Below, one piece after another: positions 17,002-25,538 of a stretch of DNA of 64,000 bases; position 1 is the stretch's first letter, and every line of letters starts with the position of its first letter. The stretch is from Litorilinea aerophila. GTDB taxonomy: Bacteria > Chloroflexota > Anaerolineae > Caldilineales > Caldilineaceae. Location of the stretch: NCBI RefSeq assembly GCF_006569185.2, contig NZ_VIGC02000011.1, forward strand, positions 62,001 through 126,000, read 5' to 3'. The notes under the pieces are model-generated. The model saw only the letters and a program-made list of their open reading frames with translations, ran no database searches and was not told the origin of the DNA. The position numbers and the translations under genes are program-made.

Positions 17002-18126
17002 GTGTCTACACAACAACCACCCAACAGGGACCCCCGCGCAGAAAGCCCGGAAAAAGATTTCCAATCCGGGCCAAAGGGTGTCCCCGAGGATTCGTTTGAA
17101 GAAGGTTCGTTTGAGGATCTTGGGCAAGATCCAGATCAAGATCCATACGTCGAATATGCCCGCCAGTTTGATCCGGATTGGGCCGCAGCCATGGAAGATG
17201 CCCGACCTCGCCGACGAAAGGCCCGGAAGAGCCGGCAACAGATCGTGGCCGAGCTAGCCGAGGAGGCCGCGGGCCTGGAGGCGGGGTTCCACATCACCTA
17301 CCGGCCTGCCCGCTATGAAGCCACGTGGCTGCTGGAGTCCCTGCGCCCGTTCTACGACCAGGGCGTGCTCCGGGATGTCCTGGCCCAGATCAAAGGAGGC
17401 AAGGAGGCCAGCGTCTATCGCTGTCAGGCCGACCCCTCCACGGGCCTGGAGCTGGTAGCGGCCAAGGTATACCGGCCGCGCCAGTTCCGCAACCTGCGCA
17501 ACGACAAAATCTACCGGGAAGGGCGCCAGATCTTGAAGGCGGATGGCCGGCCGGCCAAGAAGAACGACCACCGCATGATGCGCGCCCTCCAGAAGAAGAC
17601 CGACTTCGGCGCGCAGGTCGCCCACACCTCGTGGCTCATGTACGAATACACGACCCTGGAGCAGCTATATCAGGCCGGGGCGTCCGTGCCTCGTCCCCTC
17701 GCGGTGGCGGAGAATGCCATCCTGATGGGCTACATCGGGGACGAACGGCGGGCCGCGCCGACCCTCCATGAGACGGTGCTGACGGCCGACGAGGCACCTC
17801 GCCTCTTCGCCGAGACCCTGCGCAACGTGGAACTGATGCTGGAGTATGGCTTCATCCATGGCGACCTGTCGGCCTACAACATTCTGTACTGGGAAGGGCA
17901 GATCACCCTGATCGACTTTCCCCAGGTCACCAGCCTCCACGCCAACAGCAACGCCCGCTCCATCCTCCGGCGGGATGTGGAGCGGATCTGCGACTACTTC
18001 GCCCGCTACGGGCTGGACGCCAACCCCCAGGAGCTGGCCGCCAGCCTCTGGCAGCGGTATACCCGCATCACGCCCAACGACCTGCTGGCGGACTATTCTC
18101 GCCACGAAGCAGAGGAGGAAACGTAA
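17002..18126 (+). CDS. RIO-family atypical protein kinase
   Basis: This protein of about 374 aa has the RIO kinase core. The ATP-binding loop is GGKEASVY (132-139), with the catalytic Lys at 155 in VAAKVY, the catalytic loop IHGDLSAYNIL (D288, N293) and the metal-binding IDFPQ (D305). The C-terminal part (ILRRDVERICDYFARYG) matches RIO1-type proteins. An acidic low-complexity N-terminus of about 60 residues and a basic patch (RPRRRKARKSR) precede it. GTG 17002 has AGAGGAAG upstream; ATG 16876 would add 42 residues of unlikely composition. It follows the vWA and PP2C genes, so it probably supplies the kinase of a phosphorylation module. Confidence 0.85.
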   Translation: MSTQQPPNRDPRAESPEKDFQSGPKGVPEDSFEEGSFEDLGQDPDQDPYVEYARQFDPDWAAAMEDARPRRRKARKSRQQIVAELAEEAAGLEAGFHITYRPARYEATWLLESLRPFYDQGVLRDVLAQIKGGKEASVYRCQADPSTGLELVAAKVYRPRQFRNLRNDKIYREGRQILKADGRPAKKNDHRMMRALQKKTDFGAQVAHTSWLMYEYTTLEQLYQAGASVPRPLAVAENAILMGYIGDERRAAPTLHETVLTADEAPRLFAETLRNVELMLEYGFIHGDLSAYNILYWEGQITLIDFPQVTSLHANSNARSILRRDVERICDYFARYGLDANPQELAASLWQRYTRITPNDLLADYSRHEAEEET

Positions 18127-18194
18127 GAGTACGCGGGGCATTGTCCCGTCTGAATTGATTCACACGCACGCACCATGGACCATGCCTTTACGCC

Positions 18195-19589
18195 TCACCA
18201 GCCATAGCGTTCCGGACCCCAAGGCCGGGTGGTGAGCTCCTGGCGGAGCATCACCACCTGCCGGTCCGGGACGTCCTCGTAGAGGACGACGCCTGGGCCC
18301 ACGCAACTGTAGACCCCCACCCGCCGCCCCGGCATGATGATGGCGTTGACGCCCGTCCGGCAGAAGTCGCCGAAGTAGGCGGCATTGGCCCCGTGGAGGG
18401 GCGTCTCCTGCCGCCCACGCACCCGCCAGACGGTCTCGCCGTCGTCGAAGCGCAGGTTGCCGCAGACGGTGGCCGCGCCAAAGTCCACCGCTTCCCCCAC
18501 CACGCCCCAGATCTCGCAGTAGTGGTAGCAGTAGACCCGGTCCAAAGCCACGCCGCTGAACTCGGCGCCGTGGCCGTAGACCCCACGCGCGCCCACGGTG
18601 GTGTGCCCGCCGATCAGGCAGTAGTCCCGAATCCGGGTTCCAGGGCCGACCGCCACCGGCCCGTCCAGGATGGCGCCGTTGATGACGCTGGCCCCATCGC
18701 CCAGCCAGAGGTCGCCCCGGATGCTCACCCGGTTGCCGATGACGCAATTCGCGCCCACTGCCAGCCGCCCCTGGATCTCCGCACCATCGTGGATGCGCGC
18801 CGTGGGATGGATCACCTCCCCCACCATCTCCCGGGCCATGGCATCCATCACCTGCCGGTTGGCTTCCAGGATGTGCCAGGGCTTGTCCAGGTCCACGTGG
18901 TAGCCCGGCGCTTCCACAGCCAGCACCGGCTCGCCGTCATCGATCATCATTTGCAGCGACTGGGCCATCTCCGCCTCCAGGGGAGGCATGCCTCCCACCG
19001 GCACCTGCCGCATGATCCCAGGATTATCCCGGAAGTAGGGGAGCGCGGCGGCGCGCAGGGCATAGACGCCACACAGACGAAATGAGCCCCCGCGACTGTG
19101 ACCTTCGACCCCCAGAAGCCGTTCCCCTTCCGGGAAGGCGACGAGCCAGTCCTGAGGACGTTCCGGCCCCAGCGGCTGGATCAGGGCTGCGGCCAGGGGT
19201 CCCTCTTCCTGAAAGCGGATGAGCAGCCTGGCCAGGTTGCCGCGGTCGGTGGCCACGTCGCCCGACACCACCAGGCAGTCCTGGTCCAGCGCCTGGAGGC
19301 CCAGCAGCGCAGCCGTGGCCGTGCCCGTGGGCTCCGGCTGGCGGACGTAGACCGGCTGGATGGGGGCAGTGCGCAGGGCGGCGCGCACGCTGGCCTCCCC
19401 CGGGCCCACTACCACGGCCACCCGTTCGATACCCAATTGGACAAGATCATCCACGAGCCGGCGGACCAGGGGCACGTTGACAATGGGGAAGGCGGCCTTC
19501 TGACGTACCACGTTGTAGGGCCAGAAGCGGGTGCCGCGTCCTGCGGCCAGCACCACCGCGGCCCGGATGGGCTCAAGGCGCATCGGCAT
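18195..19589 (-). CDS. Sugar nucleotidyltransferase with left-handed beta-helix (GlmU/GlgC-like)
   Basis: This 464-aa protein joins an N-terminal NTP-transferase domain (AAVVLAAGRGTRFWPYN, then DCLVVSGDVATDRG) to a C-terminal hexapeptide-repeat helix (IHDGAEIQGRLAVGANCVIG and on). It should activate a sugar-1-phosphate to an NDP-sugar. The helix may add acyltransferase activity, as in GlmU, or regulate, as in GlgC. The substrate is not evident. It reads towards the RIO kinase gene. MPMRLEP offers two starts, 19589 and 19583. Its first codons overlap the end of a truncated nucleotidyltransferase fragment. Confidence 0.8.
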   Translation of the reverse strand: MPMRLEPIRAAVVLAAGRGTRFWPYNVVRQKAAFPIVNVPLVRRLVDDLVQLGIERVAVVVGPGEASVRAALRTAPIQPVYVRQPEPTGTATAALLGLQALDQDCLVVSGDVATDRGNLARLLIRFQEEGPLAAALIQPLGPERPQDWLVAFPEGERLLGVEGHSRGGSFRLCGVYALRAAALPYFRDNPGIMRQVPVGGMPPLEAEMAQSLQMMIDDGEPVLAVEAPGYHVDLDKPWHILEANRQVMDAMAREMVGEVIHPTARIHDGAEIQGRLAVGANCVIGNRVSIRGDLWLGDGASVINGAILDGPVAVGPGTRIRDYCLIGGHTTVGARGVYGHGAEFSGVALDRVYCYHYCEIWGVVGEAVDFGAATVCGNLRFDDGETVWRVRGRQETPLHGANAAYFGDFCRTGVNAIIMPGRRVGVYSCVGPGVVLYEDVPDRQVVMLRQELTTRPWGPERYGW

Positions 19590-19734
19590 CTTGCTCCAGA
19601 GTTGTCTGAATGAGGGTCACCGTATGCTGGATGAGATATGCATCTCCCCGGGCGTGGCTGCCCATCAGGACAATGGCCCGGACTCCTGGCCCGTCAAAAC
19701 GGTGAATCCAGGGGAAGAAGTTGGATTGCGCCAT
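19573..19734 (-). pseudogene. Fragment of a minimal nucleotidyltransferase (MNT-like)
   Basis: A frame of 53 codons encodes WIHRFDGPGVRAIVLMGSHARGDA, the strand and GSxxRGD motif that open minimal nucleotidyltransferases. The expected following Asp-x-Asp catalytic pair is absent. The frame instead runs on for about 30 unrelated residues and stops inside the start of the next gene. It looks like a decayed or truncated remnant. Confidence 0.5.
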
Positions 19735-19754
19735 GGGTCCCTGTGATAAAACCG

Positions 19755-19763
19755 TGTTATAAT
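19755..19763 (+). promoter_or_regulatory. Extended -10 promoter of the CBS-domain gene
   Basis: TGTTATAAT is a perfect extended -10 hexamer, 70 bp before the CBS gene start. No clear -35 stands 16-18 bp upstream, as is common for extended -10 promoters. Confidence 0.6.
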
Positions 19764-19833
19764 GGCAGCGTACTGGCCCCATCGGATGGCTTCAGCCGGT
19801 GGCTTCGAAGCCCCGCACAGAAAGAGGAGAGCC

Positions 19834-20292
19834 ATGCACCGTATTCCCGTCCGGCAGATCATGCAGACGACCGTTGTGACTGTTCATCCCGATGCCCTCA
19901 TCGCCGACGCGGCCCAGTTGATGGAAGATTTCAACGTGCGCAGGCTCCCGGTGGTGGACGACGAAGATCACCTGGTCGGCATTGTCACCGACAGCGACGT
20001 GCGGGAAGCAGAAATGGCGGGCAGCGTCATGAGCACCTATGAACCCGGCGTCGACGTAGAGTGGCTCACCGTGGCCGACATCATGACGCCGGAGGTGATC
20101 ACCATCGGACCGGATGCCACCGTGGGTGAGCTGGCTGCCATCCTGGCGGAACACAAGGTGGGCGGCGTGCCGGTGGTGGTGCCGGACGCCGCCGCGCCCA
20201 GGTATGTTCACGTGGTGGGGATCGTCACAGAGGTGGACATCTTTTCCATGATTGCCGCCGCCTGGAAGGCAGAGAGCCAGGCCCAGGTCTGA
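19834..20292 (+). CDS. Tandem CBS-domain protein
   Basis: This 152-aa protein consists of two CBS motifs. The first is VRQIMQTTVVTVHPDALIADA...LPVVDDEDHLVGIVTDSDV; the second is VADIMTPEVITIGPDATVGEL...GVPVV...VVGIVTEVDIF. CBS pairs bind adenosine nucleotides and act as energy or redox sensors, usually on a partner. There is no fused effector domain. ATG 19834 has AAAGAGGAG upstream. It ends 4 bp from the end of the convergent cysteine desulfurase gene. Confidence 0.9.
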   Translation: MHRIPVRQIMQTTVVTVHPDALIADAAQLMEDFNVRRLPVVDDEDHLVGIVTDSDVREAEMAGSVMSTYEPGVDVEWLTVADIMTPEVITIGPDATVGELAAILAEHKVGGVPVVVPDAAAPRYVHVVGIVTEVDIFSMIAAAWKAESQAQV

Positions 20293-20296
20293 AGAC

Positions 20297-21484
20297 TCAG
20301 ATGGGCAACGGCGTGGAGGAGCGGATGCGGGCCACGATCTGGGGGAGCTGCTCCAACACGTAGGCCACATCCTCCGGCGTGTTGCTGTGCCCCAGGGTCA
20401 GCCGCAGGCCGCCCACCGCATCCCGAGGTGGAACGCCCATGGCCTCCAGCACGTGGCTGGGCCGATGGGAGGCACTGGTGCAGGCGCTGCCGCTGCTGGC
20501 AGCCACGCCGGCCAGATCCAGGCCAATCAGGACGCCTTCGGCTTCCACCCCCTGGATGACGAAGCTGGCGTGGGAACAGATGCGCTCCCGGCGCGATCCG
20601 GTCAGCCGGGCCCCGTCCACCGCCTCCAGAATGCCCCCGATGAGCTGGTCTCGCAACACCTGCAACCGCTCTGTCTCCTGGGGACGCTCCGCCTCCGCCA
20701 GGGCCAGGGCCTTGGCCATGCCCACGATGTAGGGCACATTTTCGGTGCCGGCCCGGCGACCGTTCTCGTGGCTGCCGCCGGTGATGAAGGGCAGGCAGGG
20801 CGTACCGCCGCGCAGGTAGAGGAAGCCCACCCCTTTGGGGCCATAGAACTTGTGGGCACTGCAGCTCAGGGCATCCACCTGGAGCTCATCCACCCGCAAG
20901 GGCAACTTACCGGCCGCCTGGACGGCATCGGTGTGGAAGGGGATGCCCCGCTCCCGGCATAGGGCGCCGATCTCGGCGATGGGCTGGATGGTGCCCACCT
21001 CGTTGTTGGCGTACATGACGGAGACCACCGCCACATCCTGGCCGTCGCCCAGGGCCGCGGCCACGTCAGCCGGGTCGACCCGTCCTTCGCCGTCCACCGG
21101 CACCAGGGTCAGCTCAAAGCCGAAGTGATCCCGCAGATCCTGGGCCGTGTAGAGCACCGCCTTGTGCTCCACCGGCGTGGTGACAATCCGGTTGGCGCCG
21201 GTGGCTTCCCGCCGGGCCAGGGCAATCCCACGGACGGCGGCGTTGTCGCTCTCCGTCCCACAGCTGGTGAAGATGATTTCGCTCGGGTGGGCCCCCAGGA
21301 TCTCGGCGATGGTACGGCGGGCGGTAGTCAGGGCTACACTGGCCCGGCGTCCCAGGCTGTGGATGCTGGACGGATTGCCGTAGGCTTCGGTGAAGAAGGG
21401 CAGCATCGCCTCCAGCACCTCGGGCCGGACCGGTGTGGTGGCGGCATGATCCATGTAGATAAGACGACGATCTTGTGTAGTCAC
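20297..21484 (-). CDS. Cysteine desulfurase (NifS/IscS-like)
   Basis: This 395-aa PLP enzyme takes sulfur from cysteine for Fe-S clusters and other uses. It begins RLIYMDHAATTPVRPEVLEAM, has the PLP-binding Lys in ALSCSAHKFYGPKGVGFLY, and the persulfide Cys in the loop SSGSACTSASHRPSHVL (IscS-type SSGSAC). The start is set at GTG 21484, which has AAAGGGG upstream. ATG 21526 in frame lies only 2 bp past a strong -10 element, so it would fall at or before the transcript start. It is divergent from the FAD and sucrase/ferredoxin genes, which also points to Fe-S or iron metabolism. Confidence 0.9.
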   Translation of the reverse strand: MTTQDRRLIYMDHAATTPVRPEVLEAMLPFFTEAYGNPSSIHSLGRRASVALTTARRTIAEILGAHPSEIIFTSCGTESDNAAVRGIALARREATGANRIVTTPVEHKAVLYTAQDLRDHFGFELTLVPVDGEGRVDPADVAAALGDGQDVAVVSVMYANNEVGTIQPIAEIGALCRERGIPFHTDAVQAAGKLPLRVDELQVDALSCSAHKFYGPKGVGFLYLRGGTPCLPFITGGSHENGRRAGTENVPYIVGMAKALALAEAERPQETERLQVLRDQLIGGILEAVDGARLTGSRRERICSHASFVIQGVEAEGVLIGLDLAGVAASSGSACTSASHRPSHVLEAMGVPPRDAVGGLRLTLGHSNTPEDVAYVLEQLPQIVARIRSSTPLPI

Positions 21485-21528
21485 GGCGTTCAACCCCTTT
21501 TTGTCTATGCGAACCAGACGTTTCATCC

Positions 21529-21558
21529 ATTGTAGCACGGCGCCATCGGGCGGGTCAA
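21529..21558 (-). promoter_or_regulatory. Promoter of the cysteine desulfurase gene
   Basis: On the minus strand TTGACC (21558-21553) and TACAAT (21534-21529) are separated by 18 bp. Its position supports the downstream GTG start at 21484. Confidence 0.65.
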
Positions 21559-21643
21559 AGGCTTCCGCCCATGGGACCATGCTATATTTATGCCCGTTTG
21601 AAACCAGTAGATTCGATTGCCATTTAGTCAACAGGAGGCGATC

Positions 21644-22189
21644 ATGGCAGATGTCATCGTTATCGGCGATGGGCCCGGCGGGCTGAGCGCAGCCCTCTTC
21701 CTGGCCAAGAACGGCAAGTCGGTCCAGGTTTTCGGCCAGGACGAGACGCCCATGCACTACGCCATGCTCTACAACTACCTGGGCATTCCCGAAATCAAGG
21801 GGAGCGATTTTCAGAAGATCGCCCGGGACCAGGTGACCAAGTTTGGCGCCACCCTCCACGACCAGGAGGTCACCCGGGTAGAACCCACCGACGACGGCTT
21901 CGTGGTCACCACCGCGGACGGCAGCCGCCATGAGAGCAAGTATGTGATCATCGCCGAAGGCAAAGGGCTGGAGCTGGCCGCCCAACTGAACCTCCCCCGT
22001 TCCCAAAGCGGTGTGGAGGTGGACCGCAACGGCCGCACCGCCATTGAGCGGCTGTACGTGGTGGGGCGCAGCACCCGCATCAACCGCAGCCAGGCCATCA
22101 TCTCCGCCGGGGAAGGCGCCGCCGCCGCGCTGGACATTCTGTCCACTGAAGCGGGGCGGGATGTGCACGACTTTGACACGGTCAAGTAG
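21644..22189 (+). CDS. Short FAD-dependent oxidoreductase (thioredoxin reductase-like, FAD domain only)
   Basis: This 181-aa protein opens with an FAD-binding Rossmann motif (VIVIGDGPGGLSAALFLAKNGKSV) and ends with the second FAD contact region (ERLYVVGRSTRINRSQAIISAGEGAAAAL) of the thioredoxin reductase family. The NADPH-binding domain and the redox CxxC that normally lie between are missing; full-length members have about 310 residues. It may accept electrons from a partner or act as a flavin-binding subunit. CAGGAGGCG precedes ATG 21644. It lies 23 bp before a sucrase/ferredoxin-like gene, a plausible redox partner. Confidence 0.75.
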   Translation: MADVIVIGDGPGGLSAALFLAKNGKSVQVFGQDETPMHYAMLYNYLGIPEIKGSDFQKIARDQVTKFGATLHDQEVTRVEPTDDGFVVTTADGSRHESKYVIIAEGKGLELAAQLNLPRSQSGVEVDRNGRTAIERLYVVGRSTRINRSQAIISAGEGAAAALDILSTEAGRDVHDFDTVK

Positions 22190-22212
22190 GCCGGCCGGCA
22201 AAAACGATCCCC

Positions 22213-23172
22213 ATGGAAACCATCATCACCGATAGCCCATCCCCCTACTGTTCTCACGTCTCCCGGGCCGTGGGCGAGCAAATCTTCGGCACCGCGGCCC
22301 GGAACACCCGGGTGTGGCTGGCGCTGGAGTATCCCCGCCCCTGGGGTGCCAAAGCCCTGGAGGAGAGCGACCTGCCCGCGCCGGTCAAGGAGCGGCTGGT
22401 CCACCTGCAGGCGCATGTACCCGGCTGTCGACTCCAGTTCATCAAACAGCAGGCCAATGGAGCGGCCGCGCCGTCCGGCATCCGCTGCTTCGTCGGCCTT
22501 TCCCGGGAGCAACGCTCCCAGCTCTACCAGATCCGGCTCCAGGAGTATGGAGAGCTCCTGTCCCTGGATCTGGCGGCCCTGGCCGCGGGCGAGCCTGTGG
22601 CCGGGGCAGAAGCCGTTCCAGGCCCCTTGTTCCTGGTCTGCACCAACGGCCGCCGGGATCGCTGCTGCGCCAAATTTGGCCTGCCCGTGTACCAGGCCAT
22701 GGCCCACCACGCGGGTGCAGCCGTCTGGCAGACCACCCACACCGGCGGCCACCGCTTCGCCGCCACCCTGATCGCCCTGCCCGATGGCGTCTGCTACGGC
22801 TGGCTGACGCCCGAGGACGCGGTCCCCCTGGTGGAAGCCCACCGGCGGGAGCAGATCTATCGCCTGGATCGCTATCGGGGGCGCTCCTGTTACGGCCCGG
22901 TGGTCCAGGCGGCCGATTACTTCCTGCGCCGGGAAACCGGCCTCCTGGGGCTGGCCGACCTGCGCCTGGTGGACTGCCAGCCCGCGCCCGACGAACCGGA
23001 CGTGTGGACGGTTCGCTTCGTCACCGCGACCGACGGCGCGCGCCATCAGCTGCGCCTGCGCCAGGAGCTGTCCCCCTTTGAACTGGCCCTGAGCTGTGGC
23101 AAAGAGGAAGCCGAGGCGGTGCCCCAGCATCGGCTCCTGGCCTGGGATGTGGAAAACCCCCGGTCGGCTTGA
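22213..23172 (+). CDS. Sucrase/ferredoxin-like family protein 1 (thioredoxin-like [2Fe-2S])
   Basis: This 319-aa protein belongs to the Suc_Fer-like family, whose C-terminal half resembles thioredoxin-like [2Fe-2S] ferredoxins. The signature is CTNGRRDRCCAKFGLPVY followed by THTGGHRFAATLIALPDG, giving Cys and His positions suited to cluster binding. The N-terminal 130 residues include SPYCSHVSRAVGEQIFGTA. The biochemical role of the family is poorly known. A paralogue lies inside the binding-protein operon at 25538, and the whole locus looks devoted to iron uptake, so reduction of ferric chelates is a reasonable but unproven idea. Confidence 0.8.
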   Translation: METIITDSPSPYCSHVSRAVGEQIFGTAARNTRVWLALEYPRPWGAKALEESDLPAPVKERLVHLQAHVPGCRLQFIKQQANGAAAPSGIRCFVGLSREQRSQLYQIRLQEYGELLSLDLAALAAGEPVAGAEAVPGPLFLVCTNGRRDRCCAKFGLPVYQAMAHHAGAAVWQTTHTGGHRFAATLIALPDGVCYGWLTPEDAVPLVEAHRREQIYRLDRYRGRSCYGPVVQAADYFLRRETGLLGLADLRLVDCQPAPDEPDVWTVRFVTATDGARHQLRLRQELSPFELALSCGKEEAEAVPQHRLLAWDVENPRSA

Positions 23173-23585
23173 CGGGTCCGCTTGCCGCTTCCTCCATTTT
23201 GACATCGATTGACATCCCGGGCCGCCGGAGCCCAGCAGGAAGCACGATCCTGTTGGTCCCCTGGCGGCCCGGCCATTTCAAGGCCCTTACAGACATCCGA
23301 CAACCGGGGTTGAAATTGCCTTTAACCTCCTTTGCGCGCGCCGGTTAGTCCCCCTTCAGCACACCGTTCACCGCTGCCGAACCCACTCCCCGCCAAATTG
23401 GCCCGCAACGCTCCCCAAAATGATGGTAGGATCTCCCGCGGGTTTCTGCCCGACAAGGCCGGACAGACCGGCCGGCCTGAAGGCAAGGGGAGACTTCTGC
23501 CCGGGACCTCCTTTTCCCCGGGGAGATCTGGCGAGATGCGGTCTCCCATCCAAGAGCACAAAACCAACATGGGGAGTTATCCGTG
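23173..23585. other. Intergenic region before the iron-uptake operon
   Basis: About 410 bp without a convincing gene. TTGACATC occurs twice 10 bp apart near 23200-23216 and could supply -35 elements, but no good -10 follows. GC-rich dyads (for example GGCCGG/CCGGCC near 23458-23475) are present, but I recognise no riboswitch or Fur box. The operon's control signal is probably here. Confidence 0.4.
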
Positions 23586-25538
23586 ATGCCGAAAACATAT
23601 CGCAAGAGTGGACGAGAAAAAAGAAACCGGCTTTTCCGCCAGGCTCTGCTGTGGGGATGGATGGTTCTGCTGGTGGGTGGGTTGGTTGTTGGCTGTACCC
23701 CGGCGCAGGAAACCGGGCGCGAGGAGACACAGCCTGTCCCGGCAGCTTCAGCCGATGGGGAAGGGCGCCGGGTGGCCCACGCCATGGGCGAAACCCAGGT
23801 CCCATGCACGCCCCAACGGGTGGTCACCCTGGGCCAGGGGGCCACGGACGCCGTCCTGGCGCTGGGGTTGACGCCGGTAGGTGCCGTGGATCCCTGGGGT
23901 GGGAAGTGGTACGCCTACCTGGGCGACCGCATGGCGGACGTGCCTTCCGTGGGTAGCGAGACCGAACCCAACCTGGAGACCATTGTCGCCCTGGATCCGG
24001 ACCTCATCCTCGGCAGCCGCCTGCGCCACGAGGCTATCTACGACCAGTTGAGCGCCATCGCGCCCACGGTCTTCGCCGAGACCATCGGCAAGGCCTGGAA
24101 GGAAAATTTCCAACTCTACGCCCAGGCCCTCTGCCGGGAGGAACAGGGCCAGGAGCTGCTGGCTGCCTGGGAGGCGCGCATCGCCGACTTTCAGGGCAAA
24201 ATGGGCGAGCGCCTGCAGACCCGGGTATCGCTGGTCCGCTTCCGGGCCGATGAAGTGCGCATCTACACCACCGGCTTTCCCGGCTCTGTGCTGCGGGAGG
24301 CCGGCCTCTCTCGCCCCGAAAGCCAGCAGGTGGACGACTGGGAGAACGCGCCCCAGGTCATGACCCTGAGCAAAGAGCAGATCCCCCTCATGGATGGCGA
24401 CATCCTGTTCTACATGGTCTCGGACTGGGAGAACAACGAAGGCAGCCAGATCCAGGCCGAGTGGACGGGACATCCCCTCTGGCAGACGCTCCAGGTCGTC
24501 CAACAGGGGGCCGTCTACCCGGTCAATGAAGAGCACTGGAACCTGGGCGGCGGCATCCTGGCCGCCAACCGCATGCTGGATGACCTCTACCGCTTCTTCC
24601 TGGGCGAAGAAGCCACGGAACCCGCGCCGGCCACCACGGCCTTCCCCGTCACCATCGAGCACAAATTCGGCACCACCACCATTCCCCAGGCGCCCCAGCG
24701 GGTGGTGACCGTCGGGTTCAGCGAACAGGATCCGGTCCTGGCCTTGGGCGTAAAACCTGTGGCCGTGCGGGAATGGTTCGGCGAACAGCCCTACGCGATC
24801 TGGCCCTGGGCCCAGGACGAGCTGGGCGACGCCACGCCCCAGGTGTTGCGCATGCCCTTCGGCGAATTGAACTTCGAAGCCATCGCCGCGCTCCAGCCGG
24901 ACCTGATCGTGGCCACCCATGCCGGAATCACCCAGGAGGAATACAACCTCCTGGCCCAGATCGCCCCTACCCTGGCCCAATCGGCCGCTTACCCCGATTT
25001 CGGCATGCCCTGGCAGGAGCAGACCCGCATCATCGGGCAAGCGCTGGGCCGCCCGGAGCAGGCCGAAGCCCAGATCGAGAAAGTGGAAGCCCAGATCGCT
25101 GAAGCTGCCCAGCAGCACCCGATCCTGGCCGGCAAAACCGTGGCCTGGATCACCCCGGCTGGCGAGCCTGGACAGTTCTGGGTCGTAGGGCCGGACACGC
25201 CGCCCATGCGCTTCCTGACCGCCCTGGGCCTCTCCTATCCAGACGAACTCCGAGCCCTGGTGGGAGAGCTGGACTCCGCCCAGATCAGCAGCGAACGCTT
25301 GGACCTGCTGGATGTGGACGTGCTACTGGTGCGAGCTGCCAACGAGGAAGAACGGGCCGCCATCGAAGCAGATCCCATCTTCCAATCCCTGGGCGTATTC
25401 CAGGATAACCGCGTCATCTTCTTTGTCGGCGCCGATGACCCCATCTACGGCGCGCTCAGCTTTAGCACGGTGCTCAGCCTGCCCTATGCATTGGAAGAGC
25501 TGGTTCCTCAACTGGTCCAGGCAGTGGAACGTTCCTGA
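23586..25538 (+). CDS. Iron/siderophore ABC binding lipoprotein with two fused FecB-type domains (1)
   Basis: This 650-aa protein has a signal peptide ending VGGLVVGC (lipobox). Two complete class III binding domains follow. The first starts [30 protein letters not shown] (about residues 65-350). The second starts [21 protein letters not shown] and runs to the end. Each has the ETI or EAI-AL-PDLI motif of FecB/FhuD proteins, which bind ferric siderophores, haem or cobalamin outside the membrane. Single-domain members have about 330 residues, so the fusion is unusual. ATG 23586 is used; GTG 23583 is adjacent. Its stop overlaps the next start by 1 bp. Domain 2 shares long identical DNA stretches with the paralogue at 26600. 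Confidence 0.88.
   Translation: MPKTYRKSGREKRNRLFRQALLWGWMVLLVGGLVVGCTPAQETGREETQPVPAASADGEGRRVAHAMGETQVPCTPQRVVTLGQGATDAVLALGLTPVGAVDPWGGKWYAYLGDRMADVPSVGSETEPNLETIVALDPDLILGSRLRHEAIYDQLSAIAPTVFAETIGKAWKENFQLYAQALCREEQGQELLAAWEARIADFQGKMGERLQTRVSLVRFRADEVRIYTTGFPGSVLREAGLSRPESQQVDDWENAPQVMTLSKEQIPLMDGDILFYMVSDWENNEGSQIQAEWTGHPLWQTLQVVQQGAVYPVNEEHWNLGGGILAANRMLDDLYRFFLGEEATEPAPATTAFPVTIEHKFGTTTIPQAPQRVVTVGFSEQDPVLALGVKPVAVREWFGEQPYAIWPWAQDELGDATPQVLRMPFGELNFEAIAALQPDLIVATHAGITQEEYNLLAQIAPTLAQSAAYPDFGMPWQEQTRIIGQALGRPEQAEAQIEKVEAQIAEAAQQHPILAGKTVAWITPAGEPGQFWVVGPDTPPMRFLTALGLSYPDELRALVGELDSAQISSERLDLLDVDVLLVRAANEEERAAIEADPIFQSLGVFQDNRVIFFVGADDPIYGALSFSTVLSLPYALEELVPQLVQAVERS

Noticed and set aside
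20297-22201. 634-residue fusion of an N-terminal domain to the cysteine desulfurase
   Set aside because: The added N-terminal part is the antisense of the FAD gene, and a promoter lies between it and the desulfurase start.
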